From the NCBI GenBank assembly GCA_934292725.1, contig CAKQXY010000017.1:1-64000 (forward strand): 64,000 nt of DNA, given 5' to 3'. The DNA is from an uncultured Lachnospiraceae bacterium (GTDB lineage Bacteria; Bacillota; Clostridia; Lachnospirales; Lachnospiraceae). Both the position numbers and the translations under genes were made by a program. This document shows, in pieces, positions 40,074-49,877 of this stretch. The notes beneath the pieces were generated by a model, which had not been told where the DNA came from, searched no databases, and saw only the letters and a list, made by a program, of their open reading frames with translations. Numbering within the stretch: the first letter of the stretch is position 1; each line of letters starts with the position of its first letter.

Positions 40074-42845
40074 ATGCCCGCAGATAAAGAGTCAATTAAG
40101 GTCACATTTTTTGATGAAAAATTTAAAAATCTTTTACGTGACTATTATAGTTACGGTTTTGGCCGTTTGAGTAATGAAAACGGGGTGAAGGAAGCAACTC
40201 AGGATATAGATCGAGAACGCTTGAGCAATATATTTCGAGATGATATGAAATGGGAAAATTCTGGAGATAAGATTAGTCTTACTACGTCAAGATATTTGCA
40301 GGAAATGGACGTAAATCCGTTCCATAAGGTATATCATTTTTGCAAATATAAATCAGAAGATGCTGCATTTTTCTTTCACACAATGGCGGCTTTAAGCGAT
40401 CAGTTATGTGTGGAAGACAATGCATATGAGATACTGGCTAGGAATAGAGAGTGTGAAGGTAAGACCACGAAATCTGGAGAAGATTTCTTATCAGAATACG
40501 AGTATATGAGAAAAAAAGATCTGAAAAAGAAAGAGTACAAAACGTCTGATTTGATCAATTTTTATCCAAAGATATTGGAAGTAAAGGGAAAAACAGCAAA
40601 TGACAACAATATCAATAAAAAGTATAATTTGAAATTACAGGAATTAAGTTCACTTGGCATCATCAGACAGACACAGCGCATCGGTCTAAAAGGGAAAAAG
40701 GGAGACCGCAGATGGAGTGTAGATGGCTTGCCAACAATGAGAAGATTGTTAGATGAAGGAAAAAAGGCAAACAAAGATTTTGAATTCCATTTGCAGTGTC
40801 TGCTTGATTTTTATTCGAAGTATTACATGTTTGGTGAGGTTGGTGTGTTTTTGCTAGACAGAATGGAAAATAGTAGCATGAGTCAGTTTCGCTTGAAGCA
40901 TGAACATTATATGTAGGCATTAAATGATTATAATTGTATTGATCTGCTTTATGCAATTGAGCAAGGCAAGTGGTGTAGAATCCAGTATAAGCATGGAATG
41001 AATGGAGAGAAAATAGAGCTTCTTTGTTATCCGATTGAGATCAGAGTTGGATTTCGCAATGGAAGAGAATCACTAGTTTATTATGAGCCGTTTAAGGAGT
41101 GCTATACGACATTACGTTTGGAATTCATCGAGTCAATTTATTATTGTGAAGATCAGGAGATAAGACAAGTATTGCAAAAATATGATGAGCGTTATACGAA
41201 TGAATTTATTGATATGGAAATAGAAAACGCCAGAAGATCTATCAAAAACTCATGGGGGATATCAACTACAGTTGGTCAGCAGAAAAATGCAATGACTCCA
41301 GCCATTTTGCATAAGGTAAAGATGCGAATTGCATTTGATCCGAAGATGGAAGGCTTTATTCGAAGACGTTTGCAAAGGGAGTGCCGTTTGGGACAGGTAG
41401 TAGTAAATGAGACGGAGGGTTATATTGATTTTGAAGTTGAGGTGACGGATGCAGGAGAATTAATTCCATGGGTGAGGAGTTTTTACTGTCGAATTATTTC
41501 TTGTGAAGGTATTCCAGAGGATCGCTTCGAAATGAAAAAAGATGTAGAAATGATGCTTCAAAGGATAAAGCCGAACTATGAGGAAAAAAGAAAAGACTTG
41601 TCTAGCAGTATGATATCACAATTGAAGTTACAAAAGGATAGATGGCAGATTCCAAATGAAATTCAAACAGTATTTCCAAAAGGAACTCCTGCTCAGATAC
41701 ATAGTAAGATTTTTCATGAAATATTCAGTGCTCGATATTATATTATAGCAGAGTCGTTAATGCAAAAATATAGATATAATATGAGTGGTGACAGTTTCGC
41801 AGAAGAAAAGAGGAACAAACAAATTATAAGAGCGGCAGTAAAAAAATGTGAAAAGCAAATTGGGGAGAATACTGGACGTAATATCAATGGGGATGTGAAA
41901 GCTCTGCTGGAAGATCCTCAGTATGGGTTTGTGATTAATAAGGAAAACAGCAAAGAGTCAGTTAATGACAGAAAGCACAGTGAAAAATATAATTTTTATG
42001 AGTTAACAGGAAAGATTCTGGATATGGAGGAGCCTGCTTTTTATAAAGATATTATTCCATTATCAGAAATAGAAAAAAGGTGGTTGTTATCGGTACTAGA
42101 TGATTCAAAAGTCGATTATTTCTTAAATAGAGAAGAAATAAATGCAGTTAAAAAAAGCATACAGGAAAATGTTTTTAGTGATAAAACTTTTTATGATAAA
42201 GCTGAACATATTCATATGGAAGTGCTTCCTATGAAATATGTTAAATGTTTTGATCAGTATCATATACAGGATAACCGTAAGGAAAAAGAGTATGTGATGA
42301 TGTTAGCCAAGGCGATTATAGATAGAAAAACCGTCTTTATCCGATATCATACATTAACTGGCAAGATAAAGGAAGAAAATTATAACCCAATTTTATTAGA
42401 GTTCTCAAAGGACCATAATCGTTTTCAGGGATATTTTGAAATTTCTAAAACAAATAAAATAGTGATTTTTAATCTGTCGAATATACAGAATGTTGAGGAT
42501 ACTGAAGAAAAATTCGATATTGAGCAGGCTAAGATGAATTTACAAAATTACTTGAATTGGCAAGGGCTTTCTACAGAAATTCAGTTTAGCGATGAAAAGA
42601 ATACTGCGGATCGAATTTTGACAGAACTTGCCCCATGGAAGAAGAAATGCACATATGATAAAAATAGTGGAATTTATTAGCTCAAAATTGATTATCAAAA
42701 ATCAGATCAGTTGGATTTGGTGATTCGTCTTATGGGATATGGATCAACAATTCAATTTAAAAAGGAAGACGATCCAATCTATATTGAAACCAAAAGAAGG
42801 CTTGAATGCCAATTGAAGCATATGGCAGAAAATGAATGCAAGTGA
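40074..42845 (+). pseudogene. WYL-domain transcription regulator interrupted by two in-frame TAG codons
   Basis: A single frame of 924 codons runs from ATG 40074 (GGAGG upstream) to TGA 42843-42845, but TAG codons fall at 40914-40916 and 42678-42680. Part 1 (280 codons) has a winged-helix-like segment (LQELSSLGIIRQTQRIG). Part 2 has a first WYL-like strand set (GKWCRIQYKHG, CYPIEIRVGF) right after the first TAG and a second one (RKTVFIRYHTL...) later. After the second TAG, LKIDYQKSDQLDLVIRLMGY matches the usual WYL C-terminus. WYL proteins often repress CRISPR loci and bind nucleotide ligands. Either two nonsense mutations or TAG readthrough explains it. Confidence 0.75.
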
Positions 42846-42856
42846 AGATAATTATA

Positions 42857-42891
42857 AGCAGCTGTAAAAGAAAAATGCAGCTGCTTTTTCT
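42857..42891 (+). terminator. Terminator after the WYL gene
   Basis: AGCAGCTG (42857-42864) pairs with CAGCTGCT (42878-42885), followed by TTTTTC. It lies 12 bases after the WYL TGA, supporting that TGA, not either TAG, as the original end of the gene. Confidence 0.8.
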
Positions 42892-43011
42892 ATGTGAAAA
42901 TTGGATACCGTTTTTTCCTGATATTGAAATGCGAAAAAATTGGAAATCCAATATAATGAACTCACAGTTAAGGATAAAACATCAAATAAAGAGAAGGGAG
43001 AAAAAGTCACA

Positions 43012-43332
43012 ATGAAGAAAGAGTTTAACTTTGCTGGTAAGGTAATTGCTGAGAGGAATATAGAGCGAAAGGTGATTGTAAGAGATGATGGAGTAATAAG
43101 TTGGAAGATGGTTCCAGGAGACAAACTGAATTTTTATCTTGAAGAAAGAGGAAAGAGAACCTATTTGTTTACACAGAGATATCGTATTGCTGTAGCAAGA
43201 GAATTTAAGTTGGGAAAGACAGCGGAGGAACTTAGACGTTATCATAAGTGGAATCGGAATCGAAGAGTAGATAAGACAGTTGAAAAGATCCCAATGTATA
43301 TTGCATATGTTAAACGAGAGGAGATAGCATAA
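43012..43332 (+). CDS. 106-residue basic protein of unknown function
   Basis: Start 43012 has GAAGGGAG upstream; an in-frame ATG at 42940 does not. The product is rich in Arg and Lys (RNIERKVIVRDDG, then LRRYHKWNRNRRVDKTVEK) with alternating beta-like strands and no membrane helix. It might bind nucleic acid. No family is recognised. It lies at the right edge of the CRISPR island next to the lipoprotein gene. Confidence 0.5.
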   Translation: MKKEFNFAGKVIAERNIERKVIVRDDGVISWKMVPGDKLNFYLEERGKRTYLFTQRYRIAVAREFKLGKTAEELRRYHKWNRNRRVDKTVEKIPMYIAYVKREEIA

Positions 43333-43333
43333 A

Positions 43334-43417
43334 ATGATGTGGCAGTTACAGAAAATACCGTTTTTTCCTGATAGGGAGCTGAATAGTAGGATGAAGGATG
43401 ATATTCTATATACATAA
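43334..43417 (+). CDS. Possible 27-residue peptide
   Basis: ATGATG at 43334 follows the previous stop by one base, with GAGGAG about 12 bases upstream. The peptide contains IPFFPD. The 19 bases encoding this motif (around 43349-43367) occur also at about 42909-42927, in a frame that again reads IPFFPD. It may be a fragment of a duplicated gene. Confidence 0.3.
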   Translation: MMWQLQKIPFFPDRELNSRMKDDILYT

Positions 43418-43457
43418 GCAAGGAAATTAATACCGGAAAGTAATAGGAGGAAACAAA

Positions 43458-43688
43458 ATGAGAAAAAAGGGATTGAAAGTTTTATTTCTTGTATCAGTGT
43501 GCATCGGGGTAATTGGAATTTTTACAGGCTGTTCAGACGACGATACATACCGAGATACATTAAAAAGTGGACTTGAAAAGTATTATAGTGGCGAGAAAAT
43601 GGACGAAAAAGAATATAATGCCGTAAAAAGCTTTAACAAATGGAAAGAAAAACAAGGAGAAAAATCGTATGATGATTGGGACGATTAG
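43458..43688 (+). CDS. Small putative lipoprotein
   Basis: A 76-residue protein. The Lys/Arg-rich start, hydrophobic helix and IFTGC lipobox (Cys about residue 26) predict a type II signal peptide and a membrane-anchored mature part of about 51 residues. The mature part is highly charged and Asp/Lys/Tyr-rich (KYYSGEKMDEKEYNAVKSF). AGGAGG precedes the ATG and a terminator follows. Function unknown. Confidence 0.65.
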   Translation: MRKKGLKVLFLVSVCIGVIGIFTGCSDDDTYRDTLKSGLEKYYSGEKMDEKEYNAVKSFNKWKEKQGEKSYDDWDD

Positions 43689-43695
43689 GTAAATA

Positions 43696-43735
43696 GAACA
43701 TGCTCTGGCCTATATGGTTGGAGCATGTTCTTTCT
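43696..43735. terminator. Intrinsic terminator
   Basis: GAACATGCTC (43696-43705) pairs perfectly with GAGCATGTTC (43721-43730), followed by TTCTGT. It ends the lipoprotein transcript and may also serve the convergent GNAT gene. Confidence 0.75.
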
Positions 43736-43780
43736 GTATAAATACGTATGGCATATGTGAATGAAAAGACTAATATGGTT

Positions 43781-44626
43781 TTAATACCAATATTCCATCA
43801 ATTCCTGTGTAGTAACAAATCCCATCCCTTTATAAATCTTAAACGCAGATTCGTTTTCCTCTGTCACATGTAGTGTAACTGGGAAGGTGATCTCTGGCTT
43901 TTGCAAAAGCACGTTTACTGCATCGCGGCCATAGCCTTTTCCCTGATACTCAGGATGAATTGCAAGTCCATAGAGATTTGTCTGGTCTGGCTGGATTGAA
44001 GTTAATACAAGGCCGACAATTGTACCGCCTGCAGCAATGCACCAGATGGTTTCTCCAGTATCAAATGACTGCTCTAAGAATGCGATGGAATCTTCTTTTT
44101 CCATATCGAAGGCGGCACTGTGAACTGCGACAAGTGCAAGTAAGTCATCTTTTGTTGCCGGATAAAGAGTAACGGTGGCATTATTTTCTGCAATTGCAGC
44201 ATCCCCAGCCACCTCAGGTCTTTTCTCTAACCTCATCAAATGCTCTGTTCCACTATATTCACAATCTAATACTTCCATTGTCATCAGCGCATCATAGCTG
44301 TTTCCATCTGGATAGAAGCATACTGGTGTTTCCTCGTATCCTTCCATAAGCTTCTGGAACAGACTTGTGAAAGCACCTTGGCAGCGATGAGCAGGACTTG
44401 TGAAGGCACTAACCTCGAGATAATCCTCAAGATCATAGCAAAAAAGTACACTGATGAGCTTTGGACTTTTTGAAGACTGATAATATAAATATGCAGTGCC
44501 GTCTTCTTCATTCAAATCTGGTACGGCAAGTTCAAGCTGCTCATAGCGGATACAGTCATCAATAAGCTCACGGATGGAAGCTTTATCCTTTTCTGTCAAT
44601 TCAGTAAATTCTTTTATTTTAATCAT
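43781..44626 (-). CDS. Tandem GNAT acetyltransferase
   Basis: A 281-residue protein with two GNAT-like halves. The N-terminal half has FTSPAHRCQGAFTSLFQ (about 75-91), a Q/R-x-x-G-x-G/A acetyl-CoA loop; the C-terminal half has a better one, LAIHPEYQGKGYGRDAVNVL (about 223-242), and the ending ESAFKIYKGMGF typical of GNATs. The second half is probably catalytic and the first degenerate. Acceptor unknown. It starts soon after its AAGG site and is read away from the GerA gene by 120 bases. Confidence 0.82.
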   Translation of the reverse strand: MIKIKEFTELTEKDKASIRELIDDCIRYEQLELAVPDLNEEDGTAYLYYQSSKSPKLISVLFCYDLEDYLEVSAFTSPAHRCQGAFTSLFQKLMEGYEETPVCFYPDGNSYDALMTMEVLDCEYSGTEHLMRLEKRPEVAGDAAIAENNATVTLYPATKDDLLALVAVHSAAFDMEKEDSIAFLEQSFDTGETIWCIAAGGTIVGLVLTSIQPDQTNLYGLAIHPEYQGKGYGRDAVNVLLQKPEITFPVTLHVTEENESAFKIYKGMGFVTTQELMEYWY

Positions 44627-44745
44627 GGAATACCTTTAACCTTTCTGCAGCAGATACCATAGGAATCTGTCTGCGCTTACAAACTGCAGTCAGTATACCA
44701 TGAGTAGACAGAAAAAGACAAGTGATTCCTGAAAACAGTGGTCAT

Positions 44746-46176
44746 TTATTTGGATTCAACATCTGTAAGCCGTGACCGAAAAAATCGCCTTGAAAGTGCC
44801 TGCCATGAGAATGGAATGACTGGATACAGATAGGGATATCCGCTTATCGTCTTGTTGCAGATCATAGAGCTGATAAATAAAATAACACCTGCTGCAAAGC
44901 CCCAGAAGTCGAAAATAGCAGTTAAAATAAGAGTCAGTATTCTCATGAATTTGAGTGCATAACCAAATTCGTAGCTTGATTGTGTATAATTGGCTACAAA
45001 AATAAATGCCATATAGACCATGGATTCCGAATTGAACCAGCCGGATTTAACTGAAAATTCACCTAAGACAATACCGGCTGTTATGCTAAGAGGTGTGGAC
45101 AGCATATTTGGTGTGTTTACAGCTGCAAGGCGAAGACCATCAAGTGCCAGCTCTAAAATAAGAAGCTGCAAGATGATGGGAACATTGATATTATCTTTTA
45201 TAGCAATGAATGATAACCAGTCCGGAAGCATTGTTGGGTGCATGGTAGAAAGCAGATATAAAACGGGAACAAAATATGTCATGAGTGCAATCAGAGATCT
45301 TGTTAGACGAAGGTAGGTGCCAGTGAGCGGAGGAAAATAATAATCGTCTGCTTCCTCAACAATATCAAACAAAGAAGAAGGAAGGATCATGGCACTTGGC
45401 GAGTTATCAACAAGTATGATTAAATTACCCTCAAATACAGCAGCGCATGCAGCGTCAGGGCGTTCCGTAAATTTAAATTTTGGAAATGGATTAAACCATT
45501 TGTGTGGAAAAATACATTCTGCCAAACTTTCCTGGTTCATAGTAAGTGATTGTACAGTGATATCCTGAATCCGTTTTCTTATAGATGATAAAAGTTTTTT
45601 ATCAACGAGATCGTCTAAATAGCATAAGCAGATATCTGTTTTAGAACGTGTTCCAGCCTGCTGCATTTCCATGATCAGCTTTGGATCACGTATTCGCCGC
45701 CGTATCAAGGCAGTATTACATACAAGTGTTTCAACAAACCCGTCGCGAGAACCGCGCATGGTTTTATCTTTGTCAGGTTCGGATATGCTTCGCGCAGGGT
45801 AGCTGCGGCAGTCTATGATAAAAAGCTGATCATAGCCGTCTATAATAAGAAGGCTCATTCCCTTTAAGAGCGAGGTGACGGCAGGTGCAAAGTTTGCTTC
45901 CAGCTTGATTTCACAGTAGGGAAGCAAGAGTGTCAAAAAAGAAGATGCATCTGGTGGAAAATCTTCAGGCTGTTTGAAGGAGTCAGCTTTTTTAAACATA
46001 AATTCCAGAAGCTTTTCAAGTGTGTCGCTTTTAACAAAGCCATCAATGCAGTAAACAGCAGCTTTATGTCCTTTTAATTCAATGACACGTGTTACAAGAT
46101 CAAAGCTTTTGTTGACACAAAGAAGATTGGAAAGATAGTTCATGTTGATCTCTATATTTTTTGAAAGTTTTTCCAT
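44746..46176 (-). CDS. GerA/SpoVAF-family spore germination protein
   Basis: A 476-residue membrane protein. The conserved GSRDGFVETLVCNTALIRRR segment (about 130-149) is the family hallmark, followed by the AGTRSKTDICLCYLDDL region. The C-terminal half has four or five membrane helices (for example LIALMTYFVPVLYLLSTMHP). GerA-type A subunits form part of the nutrient germinant receptor; SpoVAF is a close relative. No gerB or gerC gene is adjacent, so it is an orphan A-type subunit or SpoVAF-like. It supports a spore-forming host. Confidence 0.85.
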   Translation of the reverse strand: MEKLSKNIEINMNYLSNLLCVNKSFDLVTRVIELKGHKAAVYCIDGFVKSDTLEKLLEFMFKKADSFKQPEDFPPDASSFLTLLLPYCEIKLEANFAPAVTSLLKGMSLLIIDGYDQLFIIDCRSYPARSISEPDKDKTMRGSRDGFVETLVCNTALIRRRIRDPKLIMEMQQAGTRSKTDICLCYLDDLVDKKLLSSIRKRIQDITVQSLTMNQESLAECIFPHKWFNPFPKFKFTERPDAACAAVFEGNLIILVDNSPSAMILPSSLFDIVEEADDYYFPPLTGTYLRLTRSLIALMTYFVPVLYLLSTMHPTMLPDWLSFIAIKDNINVPIILQLLILELALDGLRLAAVNTPNMLSTPLSITAGIVLGEFSVKSGWFNSESMVYMAFIFVANYTQSSYEFGYALKFMRILTLILTAIFDFWGFAAGVILFISSMICNKTISGYPYLYPVIPFSWQALSRRFFRSRLTDVESK

Positions 46177-46538
46177 AATTGTAGTCCTTTCTAGTGGATC
46201 TTGTTTTAGTTTTTACCTATTTGGAGCGAATATGCTTTGAATCATTTTCCATTTTGGACAAAAATGTTTAAGTATGGAATAAAATTTGTCAGTGATTTGT
46301 GGCTGAAAAATGATTTTACGCGTGTAGTGAAAAGTTACAAAAAATCAATAAAAGTCGATTGCACATCAAATTAAATGAGATTAGAGGGCGAAAGAGATTA
46401 AATTCGCACGGATCAACATTAAATTTGTCACTTGACAATGAAACTAAACATTGCTATGATTAGTCGTGCAGGCAGCCAAAATTTATTTGGGATGTTTGCA
46501 GCGAAAGCGTTGAATCGGAAGGATACAAGGGTGATTAC
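46177..46538. other. Divergent intergenic region between gerA-like gene and ilvN
   Basis: This 362-base AT-rich gap holds the ilvN promoter at 46432-46460 and the divergent upstream region of the germination gene. I see no open frame and no T-box-like tRNA-binding leader in the 78 bases between the promoter and ilvN. Confidence 0.5.
46432..46460 (+). promoter_or_regulatory. Promoter for ilvN-ilvC
   Basis: TTGACA (46432-46437), a 17-base spacer and TATGAT (46455-46460). This is close to the sigma-A consensus and lies 79 bases before ilvN. Confidence 0.8.
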
Positions 46539-47036
46539 ATGAGTAATAAAGTTGTTTTTTCATTGTTGGTAGATAATGAAGCCGGTGTGCTGAGCCGCGT
46601 TGCCGGATTATTCAGCCGCAGAGGTTATAACATTGACAGCCTGACGGTTGGAGAGACACAGGATAAGCGTCACTCCAGAATGACAGTTGTGGCAGAGGGT
46701 GAGCCAGATGTGCTTGAGCAGATTGAAAAGCAGCTCGCAAAGCTGGTGGATGTATCAAAGATTCAGATGCTGCCTGCTGATGCGTCTGTCTGTAGAGAAT
46801 TGATTTTGATTAAGGTAGCAGCTAAACCGGAGGAAAGAGCGCAGGTAATTGCGATTGCAGATATCTTCCGTGCAAAGATCGTAGATGTCGGAGAAGAATC
46901 TATGATGATTGAGCTTACCGGAAATGAAAGCAAGCTGGATGCTTGCACAAAGCTTCTTGAGAAGTTTACGATACTTGAGTTAGCAAGAACTGGTATCACA
47001 GGTTTGTCAAGAGGTTCTGAGAATAGCCTTTCCTGA
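46539..47036 (+). CDS. ilvN: Acetolactate synthase small (regulatory) subunit
   Basis: A 165-residue IlvN/IlvH. The N-terminal ACT domain, FSLLVDNEAGVLSRVAGLFS followed by RRGYNIDSLTVG (residues about 6-37), binds valine for feedback control. The C-terminal domain (RELILIKVAAKPEERAQV onward) activates the large subunit. No ilvB gene is in the window, so the catalytic subunit must be elsewhere. It is 126 bases before ilvC and probably co-transcribed; a CTCTAATATTAGAG palindrome at about 47091 lies in the gap. Confidence 0.93.
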   Translation: MSNKVVFSLLVDNEAGVLSRVAGLFSRRGYNIDSLTVGETQDKRHSRMTVVAEGEPDVLEQIEKQLAKLVDVSKIQMLPADASVCRELILIKVAAKPEERAQVIAIADIFRAKIVDVGEESMMIELTGNESKLDACTKLLEKFTILELARTGITGLSRGSENSLS

Positions 47037-47162
47037 TGGAAATGCTTTAAAACATATCAAAAGTTATATTAAAACGCGACATTGCAACTCTCTAATATTA
47101 GAGTCTTGTTTTGCATATTTAGTAGGGCAGCTGCTCTACAACACTATATGGAGGATTAAGTT

Positions 47163-48173
47163 ATGGCAACAATTTATTATCAGAAGGACTGCAACCTGTC
47201 TTTACTGGAGGGTAAGACCATTGCAATTATCGGATATGGCAGCCAGGGACATGCACATGCAAAGAACGCAAAGGAATCTGGATGCAATGTCATTATTGGT
47301 CTGTACGAGGGATCCAAGTCTTGGGCAAAGGCAGAAGCAGAAGGATTTGAAGTATATACAGCAGCAGAGGCTACTAAGAGAGCAGATATTGTCATGATTC
47401 TGATTAATGATGAGAAGCAGGCAGCTATGTACAATGAGAGCGTAGCTCCGAACTTAAGACCAGGTATGATGTTAATGTTCGCTCATGGTTTTGCAATCCA
47501 TTTCAATCAGATCGTTCCGCCGGCAGATGTTGATGTTACAATGATCGCACCGAAGGGACCGGGTCACACAGTACGTTCTACTTATCAGGAAGGCAAGGGT
47601 GTTCCGTGTCTGATCGCTGTTCATCAGAATGCTACTGGTAAGGCACATGATCTGGCACTGGCTTACGCACTGGCTATCGGCGGCGCAAGAGCAGGTGTTC
47701 TGGAGACAACATTCCGTCAGGAGACTGAGACTGACTTGTTCGGTGAGCAGGCAGTTCTTTGTGGTGGTGTTTGTGCATTGATGAAGACTGGTTATGAGGT
47801 ACTTGTTGAGGCAGGTTATGAGCCAGAGTCAGCTTACTTTGAGTGTATTCATGAGATGAAGCTGATCGTTGATCTGATCAATGAGTCTGGTTTCGCTGGA
47901 ATGAGATACTCCATCTCCAACACTGCTGAGTACGGTGATTACATCACTGGACCGAAGATCATTACTGAGGATACTAAGAACGCAATGCGTAAGGTTCTGG
48001 CTGATATCCAGAGCGGTGCATTCGCTAAGGAATGGCTGTTAGAGAGCAAGGTTGGTATGCCACACTTCTTAGCTATGAGACGTATGCAGGCTGAGCATCC
48101 AGTTGAGAAGGTTGGTGCTGAGTTAAGAAGTCTGATGAGCTGGAAGGATACAAAGAAGCTGATCGATAACTAA
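47163..48173 (+). CDS. ilvC: Ketol-acid reductoisomerase
   Basis: A 336-residue class I IlvC, which converts acetolactate to dihydroxy-isovalerate with NADPH and Mg2+. The dinucleotide loop IAIIGYGSQGHAHAKN (about 20-35), cofactor-choice loop GLYEGSKSW (about 45-53), and metal-binding ETDLFGEQAVLCGG (about 189-202) are all present. The sequence is full-length. GAGGATTAAG-type ribosome site and a strong terminator follow at 48211. Confidence 0.96.
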   Translation: MATIYYQKDCNLSLLEGKTIAIIGYGSQGHAHAKNAKESGCNVIIGLYEGSKSWAKAEAEGFEVYTAAEATKRADIVMILINDEKQAAMYNESVAPNLRPGMMLMFAHGFAIHFNQIVPPADVDVTMIAPKGPGHTVRSTYQEGKGVPCLIAVHQNATGKAHDLALAYALAIGGARAGVLETTFRQETETDLFGEQAVLCGGVCALMKTGYEVLVEAGYEPESAYFECIHEMKLIVDLINESGFAGMRYSISNTAEYGDYITGPKIITEDTKNAMRKVLADIQSGAFAKEWLLESKVGMPHFLAMRRMQAEHPVEKVGAELRSLMSWKDTKKLIDN

Positions 48174-48210
48174 ATCAGTGAACTAAAAAAAGACTTTATA
48201 AAAATTTTAG

Positions 48211-48243
48211 AGACTGGCGGAGAAATCTGCCAGTCTTTTTTTC
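48211..48243 (+). terminator. Terminator after ilvC
   Basis: AGACTGGCGGA (48211-48221) pairs with TCTGCCAGTCT (48226-48236), one G-T wobble, four-base GAAA-containing loop, then a run of T residues. Confidence 0.88.
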
Positions 48244-48382
48244 GAAAAATCTTGTTTTTCTTTCGTGTATCAAGTATACTACAAGGGATATGAAAAAGCC
48301 GATAGGTACTGACTAGATCTATTTGCGCAGCAAGATGGCTGTTGATCAGTCAATAAAATAGAAAGATTGAGGAGTTTTCGTT

Positions 48383-49846
48383 ATGGCAAATCAGAATGCA
48401 AATGATAATGATACAAATGTAATAAATGCGGATAATAATGGTAGCAATGTCAATAGCAATAGAAATGACGATCATGATGCCTATGAGAAGGTCTGCTATG
48501 TCTGCCGAAGACCAGAGAGCAAGGCAGGAAAGATGATCACAATCTCACCGGATATTACTATCTGTAATGATTGTATGCAAAAGGCATTTAATCAGGTAAA
48601 CAGCGGTAATTTCCCGAAAATGTTTGGAATCCCAGAGGGCTTTCCATTTGCTGGGATGCCGGATGATCTTATGAATATGATGAGCGGCATGAATATGGGA
48701 ATGCCGGAGAAACAAAAAATCAAGAAAAAGAAACCAGATGATCAGGTAAAGCCAATTGATTTAAAGGCAATTCCGTCTCCGCATCAGATTCATGCAAGCT
48801 TAAACGAGTATGTCGTAGGCCAGGAGCACGCAAAGAAGGTTATGTCTGTAGCTGTATATAATCACTATAAGAGAGTGGCAGCACTTCAGCAAAAGAAGGA
48901 TGTTGAGATTGAAAAATCAAATATGCTTATGATTGGACCGACAGGAAGCGGTAAAACATATTTAGTCAAAACATTGGCAAAGCTTCTCGATGTGCCGCTT
49001 GCTATTGCAGATGCAACATCTCTTACAGAAGCTGGCTATATCGGTGATGATATTGAGAGTGTTATCAGTAAGCTTCTTGCAGCAGCAGACAATGATGTAG
49101 AGAAAGCACAGACTGGAATTGTGTTTATTGATGAGATTGATAAGCTTGCAAGAAAAAGAGAGACAAATCATCGTGATGTAAATGGTGAGAGTGTTCAGCA
49201 GGGTCTGTTAAAGCTTCTTGAAGGTGCTGAGGTAGAAGTGCCTGTTGGTGCGTCAAGCAAGAATGCAATGGTGCCTATGGTAACAGTAGACACGACTAAT
49301 ATTTTATTTATCTGTGGCGGCGCCTTCCCAGATCTTGATCAGGTCATTCGCGAGCGTCTGGCAAAGAAGTCTTCGATGGGCTTTAATGCAGAGCTTAAGG
49401 ATCATTATGATAATGAGAAGAATATTTTCCGCTATGTTGAGACAGAGGATCTTAGAAACTTTGGTATGATTCCAGAGTTTTTGGGACGTCTTCCGATTGT
49501 CTTTACATTGGATGCACTTGATGAGAAGATGTTGACAAGAATTTTGAGTGAGCCAAAGAATGCACTTTTAAAGCAGTACAGAGAGCTTCTTGCAATGGAT
49601 GAAGTAGATCTTATATTTGAGCCGGATGCACTTGAGGCAATTGCTGCAAAGGCATTAAAAAAGGATACGGGAGCCAGAGCGCTTCGTGCCATTATTGAAG
49701 ATTTTATGCTCGATATCATGTATGAGATTCCAAAAGATGATAATATTGGCCGTGTACGTATTACACGCGCTTACGTGGAGCATACAGGCGGACCTGTGAT
49801 AGAGCTTAGAGGACAGGAACCGCTTAGACTGGCGAGTGAAAACTGA
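48383..49846 (+). CDS. clpX: ClpX-type AAA+ unfoldase
   Basis: A 487-residue ClpX. An Asn/Asp-rich N-terminal tail of about 30 residues precedes the zinc domain CYVCRRPE (Cys 38 and 41) and CNDC (about 60 and 63). Then come Walker A GPTGSGKTYLVKTLA (about 186), Walker B GIVFIDEIDKLA (about 245), the ClpP-docking loop SSMGFNAEL (about 333, MGF in place of IGF) and arginine sensors. It unfolds proteins for ClpP. The low-complexity tail is not typical. No clpP lies next to it here. A terminator follows. Confidence 0.9.
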   Translation: MANQNANDNDTNVINADNNGSNVNSNRNDDHDAYEKVCYVCRRPESKAGKMITISPDITICNDCMQKAFNQVNSGNFPKMFGIPEGFPFAGMPDDLMNMMSGMNMGMPEKQKIKKKKPDDQVKPIDLKAIPSPHQIHASLNEYVVGQEHAKKVMSVAVYNHYKRVAALQQKKDVEIEKSNMLMIGPTGSGKTYLVKTLAKLLDVPLAIADATSLTEAGYIGDDIESVISKLLAAADNDVEKAQTGIVFIDEIDKLARKRETNHRDVNGESVQQGLLKLLEGAEVEVPVGASSKNAMVPMVTVDTTNILFICGGAFPDLDQVIRERLAKKSSMGFNAELKDHYDNEKNIFRYVETEDLRNFGMIPEFLGRLPIVFTLDALDEKMLTRILSEPKNALLKQYRELLAMDEVDLIFEPDALEAIAAKALKKDTGARALRAIIEDFMLDIMYEIPKDDNIGRVRITRAYVEHTGGPVIELRGQEPLRLASEN

Positions 49847-49877
49847 TCTATAAAAATATAATATAATAAGAAGAAAA

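Noticed and set aside
40914..42680. Genome-wide reassignment of TAG
   Set aside because: Several ordinary genes in the window (for example those ending at 1615 and 43688) stop at TAG with no continued homology, so TAG is a normal stop here; only local readthrough or mutation remains possible.
47060..47160. T-box or attenuator between ilvN and ilvC
   Set aside because: Only short palindromes are present; no T-box sequence or terminator/antiterminator pair was found.
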